Shown: positions 9,040 through 17,449 of the stretch, in pieces
How the letters are laid out: every line of letters begins with the position of its first letter
How positions within the stretch are numbered: the stretch's first letter is position 1
Origin: Streptomyces sp. CT34
GTDB lineage: Bacteria > Actinomycetota > Actinomycetes > Streptomycetales > Streptomycetaceae
Assembly: GCF_000805335.1 (NCBI RefSeq)
Contig: NZ_KN708638.1
Coordinates: 2,976,905 to 3,029,120 of the forward strand
DNA: 52,216 bases
Direction: 5' to 3'
The notes under the pieces: generated by a model
What the model saw: the letters and a program-made list of their open reading frames with translations, nothing else
Told to the model about the DNA's origin: nothing
Database searches by the model: none
Program-made: the position numbers and the translations under genes

Positions 9040-10242
9040 GTGCGCGTGCTGCGACAGGAACCGCCGTCCCAGGAGCGGCCCACGGTTCTGCATGTGTCCC
9101 AGCCGGTGGACGGCGGGGTCGCCCGGGTCGTCGCCGACCTGGTGCGGGCCCAGGTGGCGGCCGGGCTGCGGGTCGTGGTGGCCTCGCCGCCCGGCGGGGC
9201 GCTGCACGCGGAGGCCGCCACGACGGGCGCGGAGGTGGTGCTGTGGTCGGCGCGCCGCGGCGCCGGGCCCGCGCTCTCCGGTGAACTGCGGCGGCTGGCC
9301 CGGGTGATCCGGCGTACCGGCCCGCACCTCGTCCACACCCACAGCGCCAAGGCCGGGCTCGCCGCCCGGCTGGCCGTACGGGGGCGGATCCCGACGGTGC
9401 ACCAGCCGCACGCCTGGTCCTTCGAGGCGGCCGGCGGGGCGGTGGCCCGGTCGGCGCTGGGCTGGGAGCGGTACGCGGCGCGCTGGTCGCACCGGGTGCT
9501 GTGCGTCAGCGAGGCGGAGCGGGCGCGCGGGGTGGCGGCGGGGGTGCCGGGCCGGTGGGTGGTGGTCCCCAACGGGGTGGATCTGCACCGGTTCTCGCCG
9601 GCGGCCGACGAGGACGAGGAGACCCGGCAGACGCTGCGGACGTCGCTGCCCGCGCTGCGGGAGCCGGCGCTCCCGGCCGGGGCGCCGCTGGTGGTGTGCA
9701 TGGCCCGGCTCTGCCCGCAGAAGGGCCAGCTGACGCTGCTGCGGGCCTGGCCCGAAGTGGTCGCGGCGGTGCCGGGCGCCCGGCTGGTGCTGGTCGGCGA
9801 CGGGCCGGACCGGGCGGCGCTGCGCCGGGCCGCGCCGCGCGGGGTCGTCTTCGCGGGCGCCGCCGACAGCGCCGTCCCCTGGTACCGGGCGGCGGACCTG
9901 GTCGTGCTGCCGTCGCGCTGGGAGGGCATGGCGCTGGCCCCTCTGGAGGCGATGGCCTGCGGCCGGGCCGTGGTCGTCACCGACGTCGGCGGGGCCCGGG
10001 AGTGCCTGCCGCCCGGGGCCGCGGACGACTGCCTGGTGCCGCCGGACGAGCCGGCCGCGCTGGCCCGGGCGGTACGCGGCCTGCTCGCCGACGACGAGCG
10101 GCGGCAGGCGCTGGCCGAGCGGTGCCGGGCGCACGTCCGGGCGGCCCATGACGTACGGCGGACGGCGGGCGCGGTGCTGAACGTCTACCGCGAACTGTTC
10201 GCCGTACCGCGCCCGCCGGCCGCGGAGCGGGTCCGGCCATGA
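9040..10242 (+). CDS. GT4 glycosyltransferase
   Basis: 400-residue GT-B fold enzyme. N-terminal acceptor half: HVSQPVDGGVARVVADLV, with the GGVARV loop typical of GT4. C-terminal nucleotide-sugar half: VVCMARLCPQKGQ, LVGDGPDR, and the retaining-GT signature PSRWEGMALAPLEAMACG (E-x7-E). It would transfer a sugar from an NDP-sugar to a lipid-linked acceptor in the cytoplasm. It starts at GTG 9040 and overlaps the next gene by 4 bp (ATGA), so it is translationally coupled to the glycosylphosphotransferase. Sugar specificity cannot be read from sequence. Confidence 0.88.
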   Translation: MRVLRQEPPSQERPTVLHVSQPVDGGVARVVADLVRAQVAAGLRVVVASPPGGALHAEAATTGAEVVLWSARRGAGPALSGELRRLARVIRRTGPHLVHTHSAKAGLAARLAVRGRIPTVHQPHAWSFEAAGGAVARSALGWERYAARWSHRVLCVSEAERARGVAAGVPGRWVVVPNGVDLHRFSPAADEDEETRQTLRTSLPALREPALPAGAPLVVCMARLCPQKGQLTLLRAWPEVVAAVPGARLVLVGDGPDRAALRRAAPRGVVFAGAADSAVPWYRAADLVVLPSRWEGMALAPLEAMACGRAVVVTDVGGARECLPPGAADDCLVPPDEPAALARAVRGLLADDERRQALAERCRAHVRAAHDVRRTAGAVLNVYRELFAVPRPPAAERVRP

Positions 10243-11723
10243 CGACGGAGCGGGCGGACGCGCCCCGTCCCCGGCCCCTGCCCCCGCTGCCCGCCGGGCC
10301 CCCGCCGCCCGTCGGGCCCCCGGCCGCCGCGGTCCACCCGCCCCGCCGCCCGGCGCCCGGCCCGCTGCCGCCGGTACGCCCCGGCGGCGGCGTACGGCAA
10401 CGGGCCACCACCGCCCTGCTGATGGCCGCCGACCTGCTGGCCGCCGCCGGGGCGGCCCTCCTGCTGCCCGGCCCGGCGCCGGCGCCGGCGCTGCTCGGCG
10501 CGCTGGCGACCGGACTGCTGCTGCTCCACGCCCGCGCCGGGCTCTACCGTCCCGGACCGTCCCGGGCCGCGCTGGACGACCTGCCGCCGCTGCTGGTCCG
10601 GGCCGCCGCCGGCTGGTGCGCGGTGGTCGCGCTGCGCCCGGAACAGCCGCCGCATCCGGCGGTACTGCTGGGCGCGGTGGCGGTGCAGGCGGTGCTGGCG
10701 TGCGCCGGCCGGGCGGCGGTGTACCGGCGGCGCCGCGCCGTCCTCCGGCGCCGGCCGCGCGCCGCCCTGCTCGTCGGCCCGGACCCGGCCGCCCGGCAGC
10801 TCGCCGCCGCGCTCACCGCGCACCCGGAGTACGGGCTGCGCCCGGTGGGCCTGGTGGCATGCGGCCCGGTACCGCACGGCGGGCCGCACGCCACCCTGCC
10901 GTGGCTCGGCTCCCCCGAGGAGATCACCCGGGCCGTCATCCGGCACACGGTGCGCGACGCGGTGTTCCTGGTGCCGCCGGAGCGCGACCCGCACACCGCG
11001 GCGCTGCTGCGCGGGTTCCTGGCTCAGGGCTCGGCGGTCTGGCTGGCCGGGGCCGGGGCGGTCCGCGACGGCCGGCCGCCGGAGCCGGGCACCGGGCATC
11101 TGTGGGGCTTCGCCTGCCGGCCGTGGGAGACCGCGAAGCGGCGGCCCGGCGGCCTGCCGAAGCGGCTGCTGGGCCTCACGCCGGCCGCGGTGGCGCTGGT
11201 GGCGGCGGCTCCGCTTCTGGCGGGCTGCGCGCTGGCCGTACGGCTGCTGGACGGGCCCGGGGTGCTCTGCCGGCGCGAGCGCCTCGGAAGGGGCGGGCGC
11301 CCCTTCACCCTCCTCACGTTCCGCACCCTCGGGCCCGGTGACGCGGCGGAACCAGCGGCCTGGGGGGACGCCGCCGGCCACCCCGGGACGAGTTCCGTCG
11401 GCCGGCTGCTGCGGCGCACGTCGCTGGACGGGCTGCCGCAGCTGTGGAACGTCCTGCGCGGCGACCTCAGCCTGGTCGGGCCGCGTCCCGAACACCCCGT
11501 CCGTGCCGAGCAGTTCACCCATCGCTGCCCCGACTACCCGGCCCGGCACCGGATGCGGCCCGGCATCATCGGGCCGGCGCGGGGGCACGGGCTGGGCGAC
11601 GACGCCTCCCTTGAGGAGCGCACGCGCTTCGACAACCTCTACATCGACCGCTGGTCGCCGTGGCAGGACGTCCGGATCCTGCTGCGGACGGCGGGCCTGC
11701 TGCTCCACCGGCGGCGGCGGTGA
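10239..11723 (+). CDS. Polyprenyl-phosphate glycosylphosphotransferase (exopolysaccharide initiation)
   Basis: 494-residue membrane protein. After a Pro-rich cytoplasmic N-terminus there are several hydrophobic helices (about 60-180), a nucleotide-binding-like segment (RAALLVGPDPAARQLAAAL) and a C-terminal bacterial sugar transferase domain from about 305. That domain has a reentrant hydrophobic helix, an FRTL strand, TSLDGLPQLWNVLRGDLSLV and GPRPEHP. This family moves a sugar-1-phosphate from UDP-sugar to undecaprenyl phosphate to start an exopolysaccharide repeat. The usual catalytic Asp-Glu dyad (SLDELPQ) reads Asp-Gly here, from GGG at 11430-11432. Upstream and downstream GTs complete an assembly set. 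Confidence 0.85.
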   Translation: MTTERADAPRPRPLPPLPAGPPPPVGPPAAAVHPPRRPAPGPLPPVRPGGGVRQRATTALLMAADLLAAAGAALLLPGPAPAPALLGALATGLLLLHARAGLYRPGPSRAALDDLPPLLVRAAAGWCAVVALRPEQPPHPAVLLGAVAVQAVLACAGRAAVYRRRRAVLRRRPRAALLVGPDPAARQLAAALTAHPEYGLRPVGLVACGPVPHGGPHATLPWLGSPEEITRAVIRHTVRDAVFLVPPERDPHTAALLRGFLAQGSAVWLAGAGAVRDGRPPEPGTGHLWGFACRPWETAKRRPGGLPKRLLGLTPAAVALVAAAPLLAGCALAVRLLDGPGVLCRRERLGRGGRPFTLLTFRTLGPGDAAEPAAWGDAAGHPGTSSVGRLLRRTSLDGLPQLWNVLRGDLSLVGPRPEHPVRAEQFTHRCPDYPARHRMRPGIIGPARGHGLGDDASLEERTRFDNLYIDRWSPWQDVRILLRTAGLLLHRRRR

Positions 11724-11853
11724 ACCCGCCCGCCGGGACCGCGGCGGTGCCGCCGGCCGCCCCCGCCACCGCTCCGCCCACCGATCCGCCCACCGATCCG
11801 GCCACTCCGGCCGCTGACGAGACCACCCTGGCCGCACCCTCTGGAGGCATCCG

Positions 11854-13092
11854 GTGAAAGTCCTGCATGTCATCACCGGCCTCGAAGTGGGCGGCGCCGA
11901 ACTGCAGTTGCGTCTGCTGCTGCGCCGGCTGCCCGCCCGCTGCGAGGTCATCACCCTGACCACCCCCGGCCCGCTCGCCGCGGCCATCGAGGCGGACGGC
12001 ATCCCCGTCACTCACCTCGGCATGACCGACAACCGCGATCTGAGCGCCATCCCCCGCCTGGCCGCACTGATCCGCGCCGGCGGCTACGACGTCGTCCACA
12101 CCCACCTCTACCGGGCCTGCGTCTACGGCCGGATCGCCGCGCGGCTGGCGGGCGTTCGGGCGGTGGTCGCCACCGAGCACTCCCTGGGCGACGCGGTCAT
12201 CGAGGGCCGCCGGCTGACCCGGGGCGTGCGCGCGCTCTACCGGGCCACCGAGCGGCTGGGATCGGCGACGGTCGCCGTCTCGGACACCGTGGCCGCCCGG
12301 CTGCGCCGCTGGGGCGTGCCCGAGCGGCGGATCCACGTCATCCCCAACGGCGTCGAGGCGCACCGCTTCGCGTACGACCCGGCCGTCCGGGCCACCGTGC
12401 GCGCCCGGCTCGGCCTGCCCCCCGACGCGTTCGTGGTCGGCGGGGTCGGCCGGCTGGTGCCGGGCAAGCGGTTCGACGTCCTGGTGCGGGCGGTCACCCG
12501 GCTCCCGGGCGTACAGCTGCTGCTGGCGGGGGACGGGCCGGAGCGGGAGCCGCTGCGGCGTCTGGCGGAGCAGTTCGGCTCCGGCGACCGGATCCGGCTG
12601 CTGGGCGCCCGCGAAGGGGCGGAGGAGCCGCCCGCCGGCGAAGCCCCGAGCATCCCCGGTCTGCTGTCGGCCATCGACGTCTTCGTCTCGCCGTCCCCGG
12701 ACGAGGCGTTCGGGCTGGCCGCCGTCGAGGCGCTGGCGTCCGGGCTGCATGTGCTCTACGGTAGCTGCCCGGCCGTCGAGGACCTGCCGGAAGACCAGGC
12801 CCCCGGTGCCCGCCGCGTCAGCCCCGGCGTCCACGAACTCACCGCAGAGCTGCGGGAGTTGAGGCGCACCGGACCGGGCCGGCTGCCGGTGCCCCCGGTG
12901 GTGCGGCGCTACGACGTCGCGCGCAGCGCCCAGGACCTGATGGCCGTCTACGAAGCGGCGATCGCCTCGGCGCGCCGCCGGAGCCGCCCCGCGCCGGTGC
13001 CCACCCCGCAGCCGGCCGTCCTGCCCCCGGGCGTCTCGCTGCCGGACCCCTCCCCGGCCCCGTCGCCGGCCCGCCGGACCGCCTCCCGGTAA
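11854..13092 (+). CDS. GT4 glycosyltransferase
   Basis: 412-residue GT-B enzyme. The N-terminal motif ITGLEVGGAELQLRLLLRRL is classic for GT4. The C-terminal half has VGGVGRLVPGKRFDVLVRAV, LLLAGDGPEREPL and the E-x7-E signature SPSPDEAFGLAAVEALASG. The last ~50 residues are a Pro-rich tail. It lies 130 bp after the glycosylphosphotransferase in the same direction; that gap holds only low-complexity coding-like sequence without a start. It is the third cytoplasmic enzyme of the exopolymer locus. The donor sugar is unknown. Confidence 0.87.
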   Translation: MKVLHVITGLEVGGAELQLRLLLRRLPARCEVITLTTPGPLAAAIEADGIPVTHLGMTDNRDLSAIPRLAALIRAGGYDVVHTHLYRACVYGRIAARLAGVRAVVATEHSLGDAVIEGRRLTRGVRALYRATERLGSATVAVSDTVAARLRRWGVPERRIHVIPNGVEAHRFAYDPAVRATVRARLGLPPDAFVVGGVGRLVPGKRFDVLVRAVTRLPGVQLLLAGDGPEREPLRRLAEQFGSGDRIRLLGAREGAEEPPAGEAPSIPGLLSAIDVFVSPSPDEAFGLAAVEALASGLHVLYGSCPAVEDLPEDQAPGARRVSPGVHELTAELRELRRTGPGRLPVPPVVRRYDVARSAQDLMAVYEAAIASARRRSRPAPVPTPQPAVLPPGVSLPDPSPAPSPARRTASR

Positions 13093-13206
13093 CCCCCGGC
13101 GCCGCCGGCCCCCGCGCGTTCCGTACGCGATCCGTGCGCGGCCCGGCCGCCGCGCGGCGCACCGCCTCCGCCGGCCACCGCCCCGGCCCGCCCCGGGTAC
13201 GCCGAA

Positions 13207-13235
13207 GGGGCCGCCCGGCATCGGCCGGCGGCCCC
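13207..13235. terminator. Bidirectional terminator between convergent genes
   Basis: GGGGCCGCC and GGCGGCCCC pair around an 11-nt loop, in the 154-bp gap between the glycosyltransferase and the convergent small gene. No gene is seen in the gap. Confidence 0.7.
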
Positions 13236-13246
13236 GCATCCCCGCC

Positions 13247-13684
13247 TCACTGGCAGCGGTCGACCGCTTCGATGGTGCGCGCCGCCTCGCCCAGCGCCGC
13301 CCGCAGCACCACCGGGTCGGTGGCGTCCGCGTACGCCCCCTCCGGCGGCACCAGCCAGCCCGTCCCGGTCACCGGCGGGTCGAAAACCGCGCCCTCGCCG
13401 CCGCCCGGCGCGACACCGCGGGCACAGGTCTGCGTGCAGGCGCTGCCCGGCACGTCCCAGCCGTCGGCGGTCCCCGGCGGGACCAGGAAACCCAGGGTGT
13501 CGCAGGCACCGTCGTGCAGGACCGGGCCGACGCCGTCCCTCAGCCGCAGGATGTCGACCGCCTCCAGGCCCTGCCGGGCCGGCACCGTGACGAGGTCGCA
13601 GGGCTGGGACGGTACGCCGCCGGGCGCGGCGCGCCCGCCACGCCCGGCGGCCTGGCCCGCGGGCTCCTTGCCGCCCCTGCTCAC
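13247..13684 (-). CDS. Small conserved protein resembling actinobacterial primase/polymerase-like proteins
   Basis: About 145 residues from GTG 13684, chosen because GGGAG lies 7 nt upstream; a GTG at 13699 is possible. Recognisable stretches are CDLVTVPARQGLEAVDILRL, ACDTLGFLVPPGTADGWDVP, then a Cys-containing segment and GTGWLVPP. This pattern is recalled from Streptomyces proteins annotated as bifunctional DNA primase/polymerase N-terminal-like; the catalytic metal site is not evident and the protein seems short for that family. It is divergent from the NsdA-like gene at 13946. Treat the function as unknown. Confidence 0.62.
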   Translation of the reverse strand: MSRGGKEPAGQAAGRGGRAAPGGVPSQPCDLVTVPARQGLEAVDILRLRDGVGPVLHDGACDTLGFLVPPGTADGWDVPGSACTQTCARGVAPGGGEGAVFDPPVTGTGWLVPPEGAYADATDPVVLRAALGEAARTIEAVDRCQ

Positions 13685-13945
13685 GCCGGTCTCCCACACG
13701 GAGAACCCCTCCTCAATGCACGCGCCACACCCTTTACACCGTCTTCAACGGCCGGACGCGTCAACAGCTACGGCGGCGGAACGCTGCAAAGGATGGCACT
13801 TCATGGCGGATCGTGGGTGAGATATCCGGTTTGTAGCCAAACCCTGAGTGCCGAACCCGTCACAGCCGGTACGGTCGTCCCGCCGCACCGCCAGGATGCG
13901 GCATCGCCACAAGATGGCACGGAGAGGGCACGGAGAGGGTCCGCC

Positions 13946-15388
13946 ATGACGTCGCCAGCCGCACGATCAGCGTCGTCCCGCACCGTACCCGTCCGCCCGA
14001 ACACCGCCTTCCGGCAGCTGCGCGGCCGGCTGTCGCCCGGTGAGTTCGCGGCGGCGGTCCGACGGGCCGCCCGTGAGATCGGCGAGCAGGTCTCGTGCGA
14101 CGCCCGCTATGTGGGCCGCGTCGAGTCCGGGGAGATCCGGTGTCCGAACTACGCCTACGAGCGGGTGTTCCGGCACATGTTCCCGGGACTGACACTGCCC
14201 GACATGGGGTTCACGCCGCGGGAGACGGTACGCGGACGGGGGGCGCGTACGGCGGCGGTCAGCGCCGCGCCCCTGGCAACCGACCCCGACCACCGCGATA
14301 CCCGTATCCAGATCTGCGAGGAGAGCGACGTGCTGCGTCGCGCGTTCATCACCGGCGGCCCGGCAGCCGCCCTGGGCCTGGCCGGCCTCTGGCCCGGCGA
14401 CCCCTTCGGCCCCGACGGCCCCTACGGCTCAGCCGCGGTCCCCGCCGTCCCCGGCCCCCGTACACCGATCGGCGGCCGGGCCGGCGCCACCGAGGCCACC
14501 GCCGTCGAGGAAGCCGTCCGCCGGATCCGCCTGCTGGACGACCGGCACGGCGCCGACGGCCTCTACCCCCGCGCCACCCAGCCGCTGCGCGCCGCCTACG
14601 AACTGCTGGACTCCGGCGTCCAGCGCCGCGCGGTCTACGACCGGCTGCAGGCCGGCGCGGGCGAACTCGCCATCTCCGTGGGCTGGTTGGCGCACGACTC
14701 CGGCCGCTTCGACGACGCCCGCTCGCACTACGCCGAGGCGCTGTCCACGGCGCGGGTCTGCGGCGATGCCGCCCTGGAGGCGCACGCCTTCTGCAACACC
14801 GCGTTCCTGGCCCGCGACGCCGGGCGCCCGCGCGAGGCGGTACGCGCCGCGCAGGCCGCACAGCAGGCCGCCAAGCAGCTCCACTCGCCGCGGCTGCGGT
14901 CGCTGCTGGCGCTGCGCGAGGCCGGCGGCCGGGCCGGGCTCGGGGACCGTACGGGCTGCGAGCAGGCGCTGGCGCGGGCCGAGCGGCTGTTCGCGGCCGG
15001 GCCGGGCGAGCGCGACCCGGAGTGGATGACCTTCTACGGCGAGGCCGAGCTGGCGGGCCTGGAGGCGCAGTGCTGGTCGGCGCTGGGCGAGACGGGGCGC
15101 GCGGCGGAGCACGCGCGCCGGGCGGTCGCTCTGCAGGATCCTCATTTCACCCGCAACATCGCCCTGTTCACCGCGGAGCTGGCCGGCAACCTCGCGGCCG
15201 GCGGTGCCCCCGAGGAGGCCGCCGCGGCGGGCATCCGGGCGCTCGCGCTGCTGGAGCAGGTCCGCTCGGCGCGTATCCGGGCGATGCTGGACAGCACCGC
15301 CCGCAAGCTCCGCCCCTACCGCAGCTGCCGCCCGGTCCCGGAATTCCTGGAGCAGCACGCGGCGTCGGCGGGGCGGCAGCCGGCCTGA
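13946..15388 (+). CDS. NsdA-like TPR transcriptional regulator
   Basis: 480-residue cytoplasmic protein. An N-terminal helix-turn-helix-like region (about 15-100) holds NTAFRQLRGRLSPGEFAAAV, SCDARYVGRVESGEIRCPNY and YERVFRHMFPG. A linker follows, then a helical TPR-like repeat domain (about 190-470) rich in Ala/Leu heptads. The N-terminal pattern is the one recalled for NsdA, a negative regulator of differentiation and antibiotic production in Streptomyces coelicolor. ATG 13946 was chosen as start; an open frame continues upstream without coding character. Paralogy to another nsdA in the genome cannot be excluded. Upstream 13685-13945 holds two tandem GCACGGAGAGG copies just before the start. 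Confidence 0.75.
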   Translation: MTSPAARSASSRTVPVRPNTAFRQLRGRLSPGEFAAAVRRAAREIGEQVSCDARYVGRVESGEIRCPNYAYERVFRHMFPGLTLPDMGFTPRETVRGRGARTAAVSAAPLATDPDHRDTRIQICEESDVLRRAFITGGPAAALGLAGLWPGDPFGPDGPYGSAAVPAVPGPRTPIGGRAGATEATAVEEAVRRIRLLDDRHGADGLYPRATQPLRAAYELLDSGVQRRAVYDRLQAGAGELAISVGWLAHDSGRFDDARSHYAEALSTARVCGDAALEAHAFCNTAFLARDAGRPREAVRAAQAAQQAAKQLHSPRLRSLLALREAGGRAGLGDRTGCEQALARAERLFAAGPGERDPEWMTFYGEAELAGLEAQCWSALGETGRAAEHARRAVALQDPHFTRNIALFTAELAGNLAAGGAPEEAAAAGIRALALLEQVRSARIRAMLDSTARKLRPYRSCRPVPEFLEQHAASAGRQPA

Positions 15389-15404
15389 GGCCCGCCGCGG
15401 CCGG

Positions 15405-15998
15405 TCAGCCGAGGTGCCCGGTGTCGTTCCACCGCTCGATCGCCGGCTCGCCGTACGCCCAGCCGAGGACCGACAGGGACGTCGGGTCCAGCCGGATGCG
15501 GGCCCCGAACGCGATGTCCAGCCCCAGCCAGCGGGCGCCCAGGGCGCGCAGGATGTGGCCGTGCGCGAAGACCAGCACATCGCGGTCGGCGGACCGCGCC
15601 CAGGCGACCACCTCGTCCGCCCGCGCGGCGACGTCGGCGAGCGTCTCGCCCTCCGGCACCCCGTCCCGCCACAGCAGCCAGTCCGGCCGCCCGGCCTTGA
15701 TCTCGGCCGGTGTCAGCCCCTCGTAGGCGCCGTAGTCGACCTCCAGCAGCGCGTCCCAGTCCTCGGCGCGCTCGCCGAAACCGGCCAGTTCGCAGGTCTC
15801 CCTGGCGCGCACCAGCGGGCTGGTGCGGACCTCGACGCCCGGCAGCCCGTCCCACGGCGCGCGGTGCAGCCGCTCGCCCAGCAGCTTGGCGCCACGCCGC
15901 CCCTCGTCCAGCAGCGGAATGTCGGTCCGCCCGGTGTGCCTGCCGGAAAGGGACCACTCCGTCTGCCCGTGCCTGGCCAGGAGAATGCGCGCTGCCAT
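15405..15998 (-). CDS. Histidine phosphatase family protein
   Basis: 197-residue phosphatase of the phosphoglycerate-mutase-like superfamily. The catalytic signature [20 protein letters not shown] sits at residues 6-25 with phospho-accepting His10. The second core Arg is in [13 protein letters not shown], the acidic residue in [11 protein letters not shown] and the second His in [12 protein letters not shown]. All key residues are present, so it should be active on a small phosphomonoester; substrate unknown. It is convergent with the NsdA-like gene (16-bp gap). The 191 bp upstream to 16190 carries no recognisable gene. Confidence 0.92.
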   Translation of the reverse strand: MAARILLARHGQTEWSLSGRHTGRTDIPLLDEGRRGAKLLGERLHRAPWDGLPGVEVRTSPLVRARETCELAGFGERAEDWDALLEVDYGAYEGLTPAEIKAGRPDWLLWRDGVPEGETLADVAARADEVVAWARSADRDVLVFAHGHILRALGARWLGLDIAFGARIRLDPTSLSVLGWAYGEPAIERWNDTGHLG

Positions 15999-16189
15999 GG
16001 GTCGTACCTCTCGCCGGTTTCCCGGCTTCTCGTCGTGCGTGTGTCGGCGCGGGCGGCGTTGACCGCGGGCCCTCCATCATCGCGCACCGCGCCGGACGGC
16101 ACCGGGCGGCCCCGGTGAGGGGCACGGCGCCGGCCGTTACGGTGGAGCCGCTGCCCGCGGCGGGGGCGGCGGATGCCAGACTTCGGCGG

Positions 16190-17449
16190 GTGAACGTTTC
16201 CCGCGAGAGTCGACCCCCGGCGGCCGGAGCAGGGGGCGCGGCGCCCGCGCCGGCCGGGCCGGCCACCGGCCTGCGGCGGAGTCTGAGCGCGCTGCGCGGA
16301 CCCGGGGTGCTCCCCCGGTCGCTGGACGCCCGCGCGCTGGCCGCGCTCGCCGCCAACCCCGGCTGCCGGCGCCGCGCGCTGCTGGACGGCGCGGGCGTCG
16401 ACAAGGCCGCGCTGGCCCGCGCGCTGGGCTCCCCCGCGGCGTACGGGCAGTCGCAGTTCGCCCTGGTGCGCGGCAACTCCTTCGAGGCGCGGGTGAAGGC
16501 GGACGGCGGCGCGGAGCTGCTGCGGTTGGTGTGCGAGCGGCTCGCGCCGGACGGCCCGGCGCCGGAGGCCGACGCGGTCGCCCGGCCCGATCTGTCCGCG
16601 GCCGGGCCCGAGGGCCGGGCGGCGCGTACCGCGCTGGCGCTGCGCGAGGCGACCGCGGCCGGCGGCTGGGCGCTGCTGGACCACCCGATGCTGGCCCTGG
16701 AGGTGGCCGGGTCGCCGGCCTACGTGGAGCCGGATGCGGTGGTGGTGCATCCGGACGGCGGCTGGACGGTCGTGGAGATCAAGTCCTTCCCGATGATCGA
16801 CGGTGCCGCGGACGCCGCCAAGGTGGGCGCCGCGGCCCGGCAGGCGGCGGTGTACGTCCTCGCCCTGGAGGCGGTCGCCGGGCATGTCGCGGCACGCACC
16901 GGCCGCCCCGCCCGGGTCCGCGACCGGGTGCTGCTGGTCTGCCCCAAGGACTTCTCCAACCTCCCCGCGGGCGCGGCCGTCGACGTCCGCAAGCAGCTGG
17001 CCACCACCCGCCGCCAGCTGGGCCGGCTGACCCGCGTCGAGGAGATCGCCGCCGCGCTCCCCCCAGGCACCACCTTCGACCTCCGGACGACCGACGACGG
17101 CACCCCGACCCGCCCGCCCGAGGAGCTGGCCGCGGCCGTCGAGGCGGTCGGCGCGGCCTACGCCCCGGAGTGCCTGGCCGCCTGCGAACTGGCCTTCCAC
17201 TGCCGCAAGCGGTCCCGCCAGGAGGGCTCGGTCGCAGCCCTGGGCCGGGGCGTACGGGGCGAGTTGGGCGGCCTGCGCACCATCGAGGAGGTACTGGCCG
17301 CCGCGAGCGGCCCCGACGGCTCCGACGCCCCCGACGACCTCGACGATCCGGCCGTGGCCGCCCTGCGCCGGGCCGCCGCGCTGCGCGCCGAGGCGCTGGC
17401 CGGCGCCGCCGTACCGGCCCCGCGAGACGGGGAGCCGGGATGTCGCTGA
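16190..17449 (+). CDS. Cas4/RecB-type PD-(D/E)XK nuclease with predicted Fe-S cysteines
   Basis: 419 residues from GTG 16190. The nuclease core has D182 in a VEPDAVVV strand, E196-x-K198 in WTVVEIKSF and the RecB/Cas4-specific Q218-x3-Y222 (RQAAVYVLAL). A possible motif I lies at GNSFEA (95-100). One Cys near the N-terminus (C59, in NPGCRRR) and three near the C-terminus (C328, C332, C338) match the 1+3 layout that holds the 4Fe-4S cluster in Cas4, AddB and Dna2. Predicted activity: metal-dependent DNA cleavage, probably exonucleolytic. The gene overlaps the next by 10 bp, and the helicase follows as third gene. The reaction is inferred from motifs. Confidence 0.78.
   Translation: MNVSRESRPPAAGAGGAAPAPAGPATGLRRSLSALRGPGVLPRSLDARALAALAANPGCRRRALLDGAGVDKAALARALGSPAAYGQSQFALVRGNSFEARVKADGGAELLRLVCERLAPDGPAPEADAVARPDLSAAGPEGRAARTALALREATAAGGWALLDHPMLALEVAGSPAYVEPDAVVVHPDGGWTVVEIKSFPMIDGAADAAKVGAAARQAAVYVLALEAVAGHVAARTGRPARVRDRVLLVCPKDFSNLPAGAAVDVRKQLATTRRQLGRLTRVEEIAAALPPGTTFDLRTTDDGTPTRPPEELAAAVEAVGAAYAPECLAACELAFHCRKRSRQEGSVAALGRGVRGELGGLRTIEEVLAAASGPDGSDAPDDLDDPAVAALRRAAALRAEALAGAAVPAPRDGEPGCR

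Noticed and set aside
16190..17449. Calling the nuclease a CRISPR Cas4
   Set aside because: No CRISPR array or other cas gene is present, and the neighbour is a Dna2/Upf1-type helicase; only the fold is shared with Cas4.
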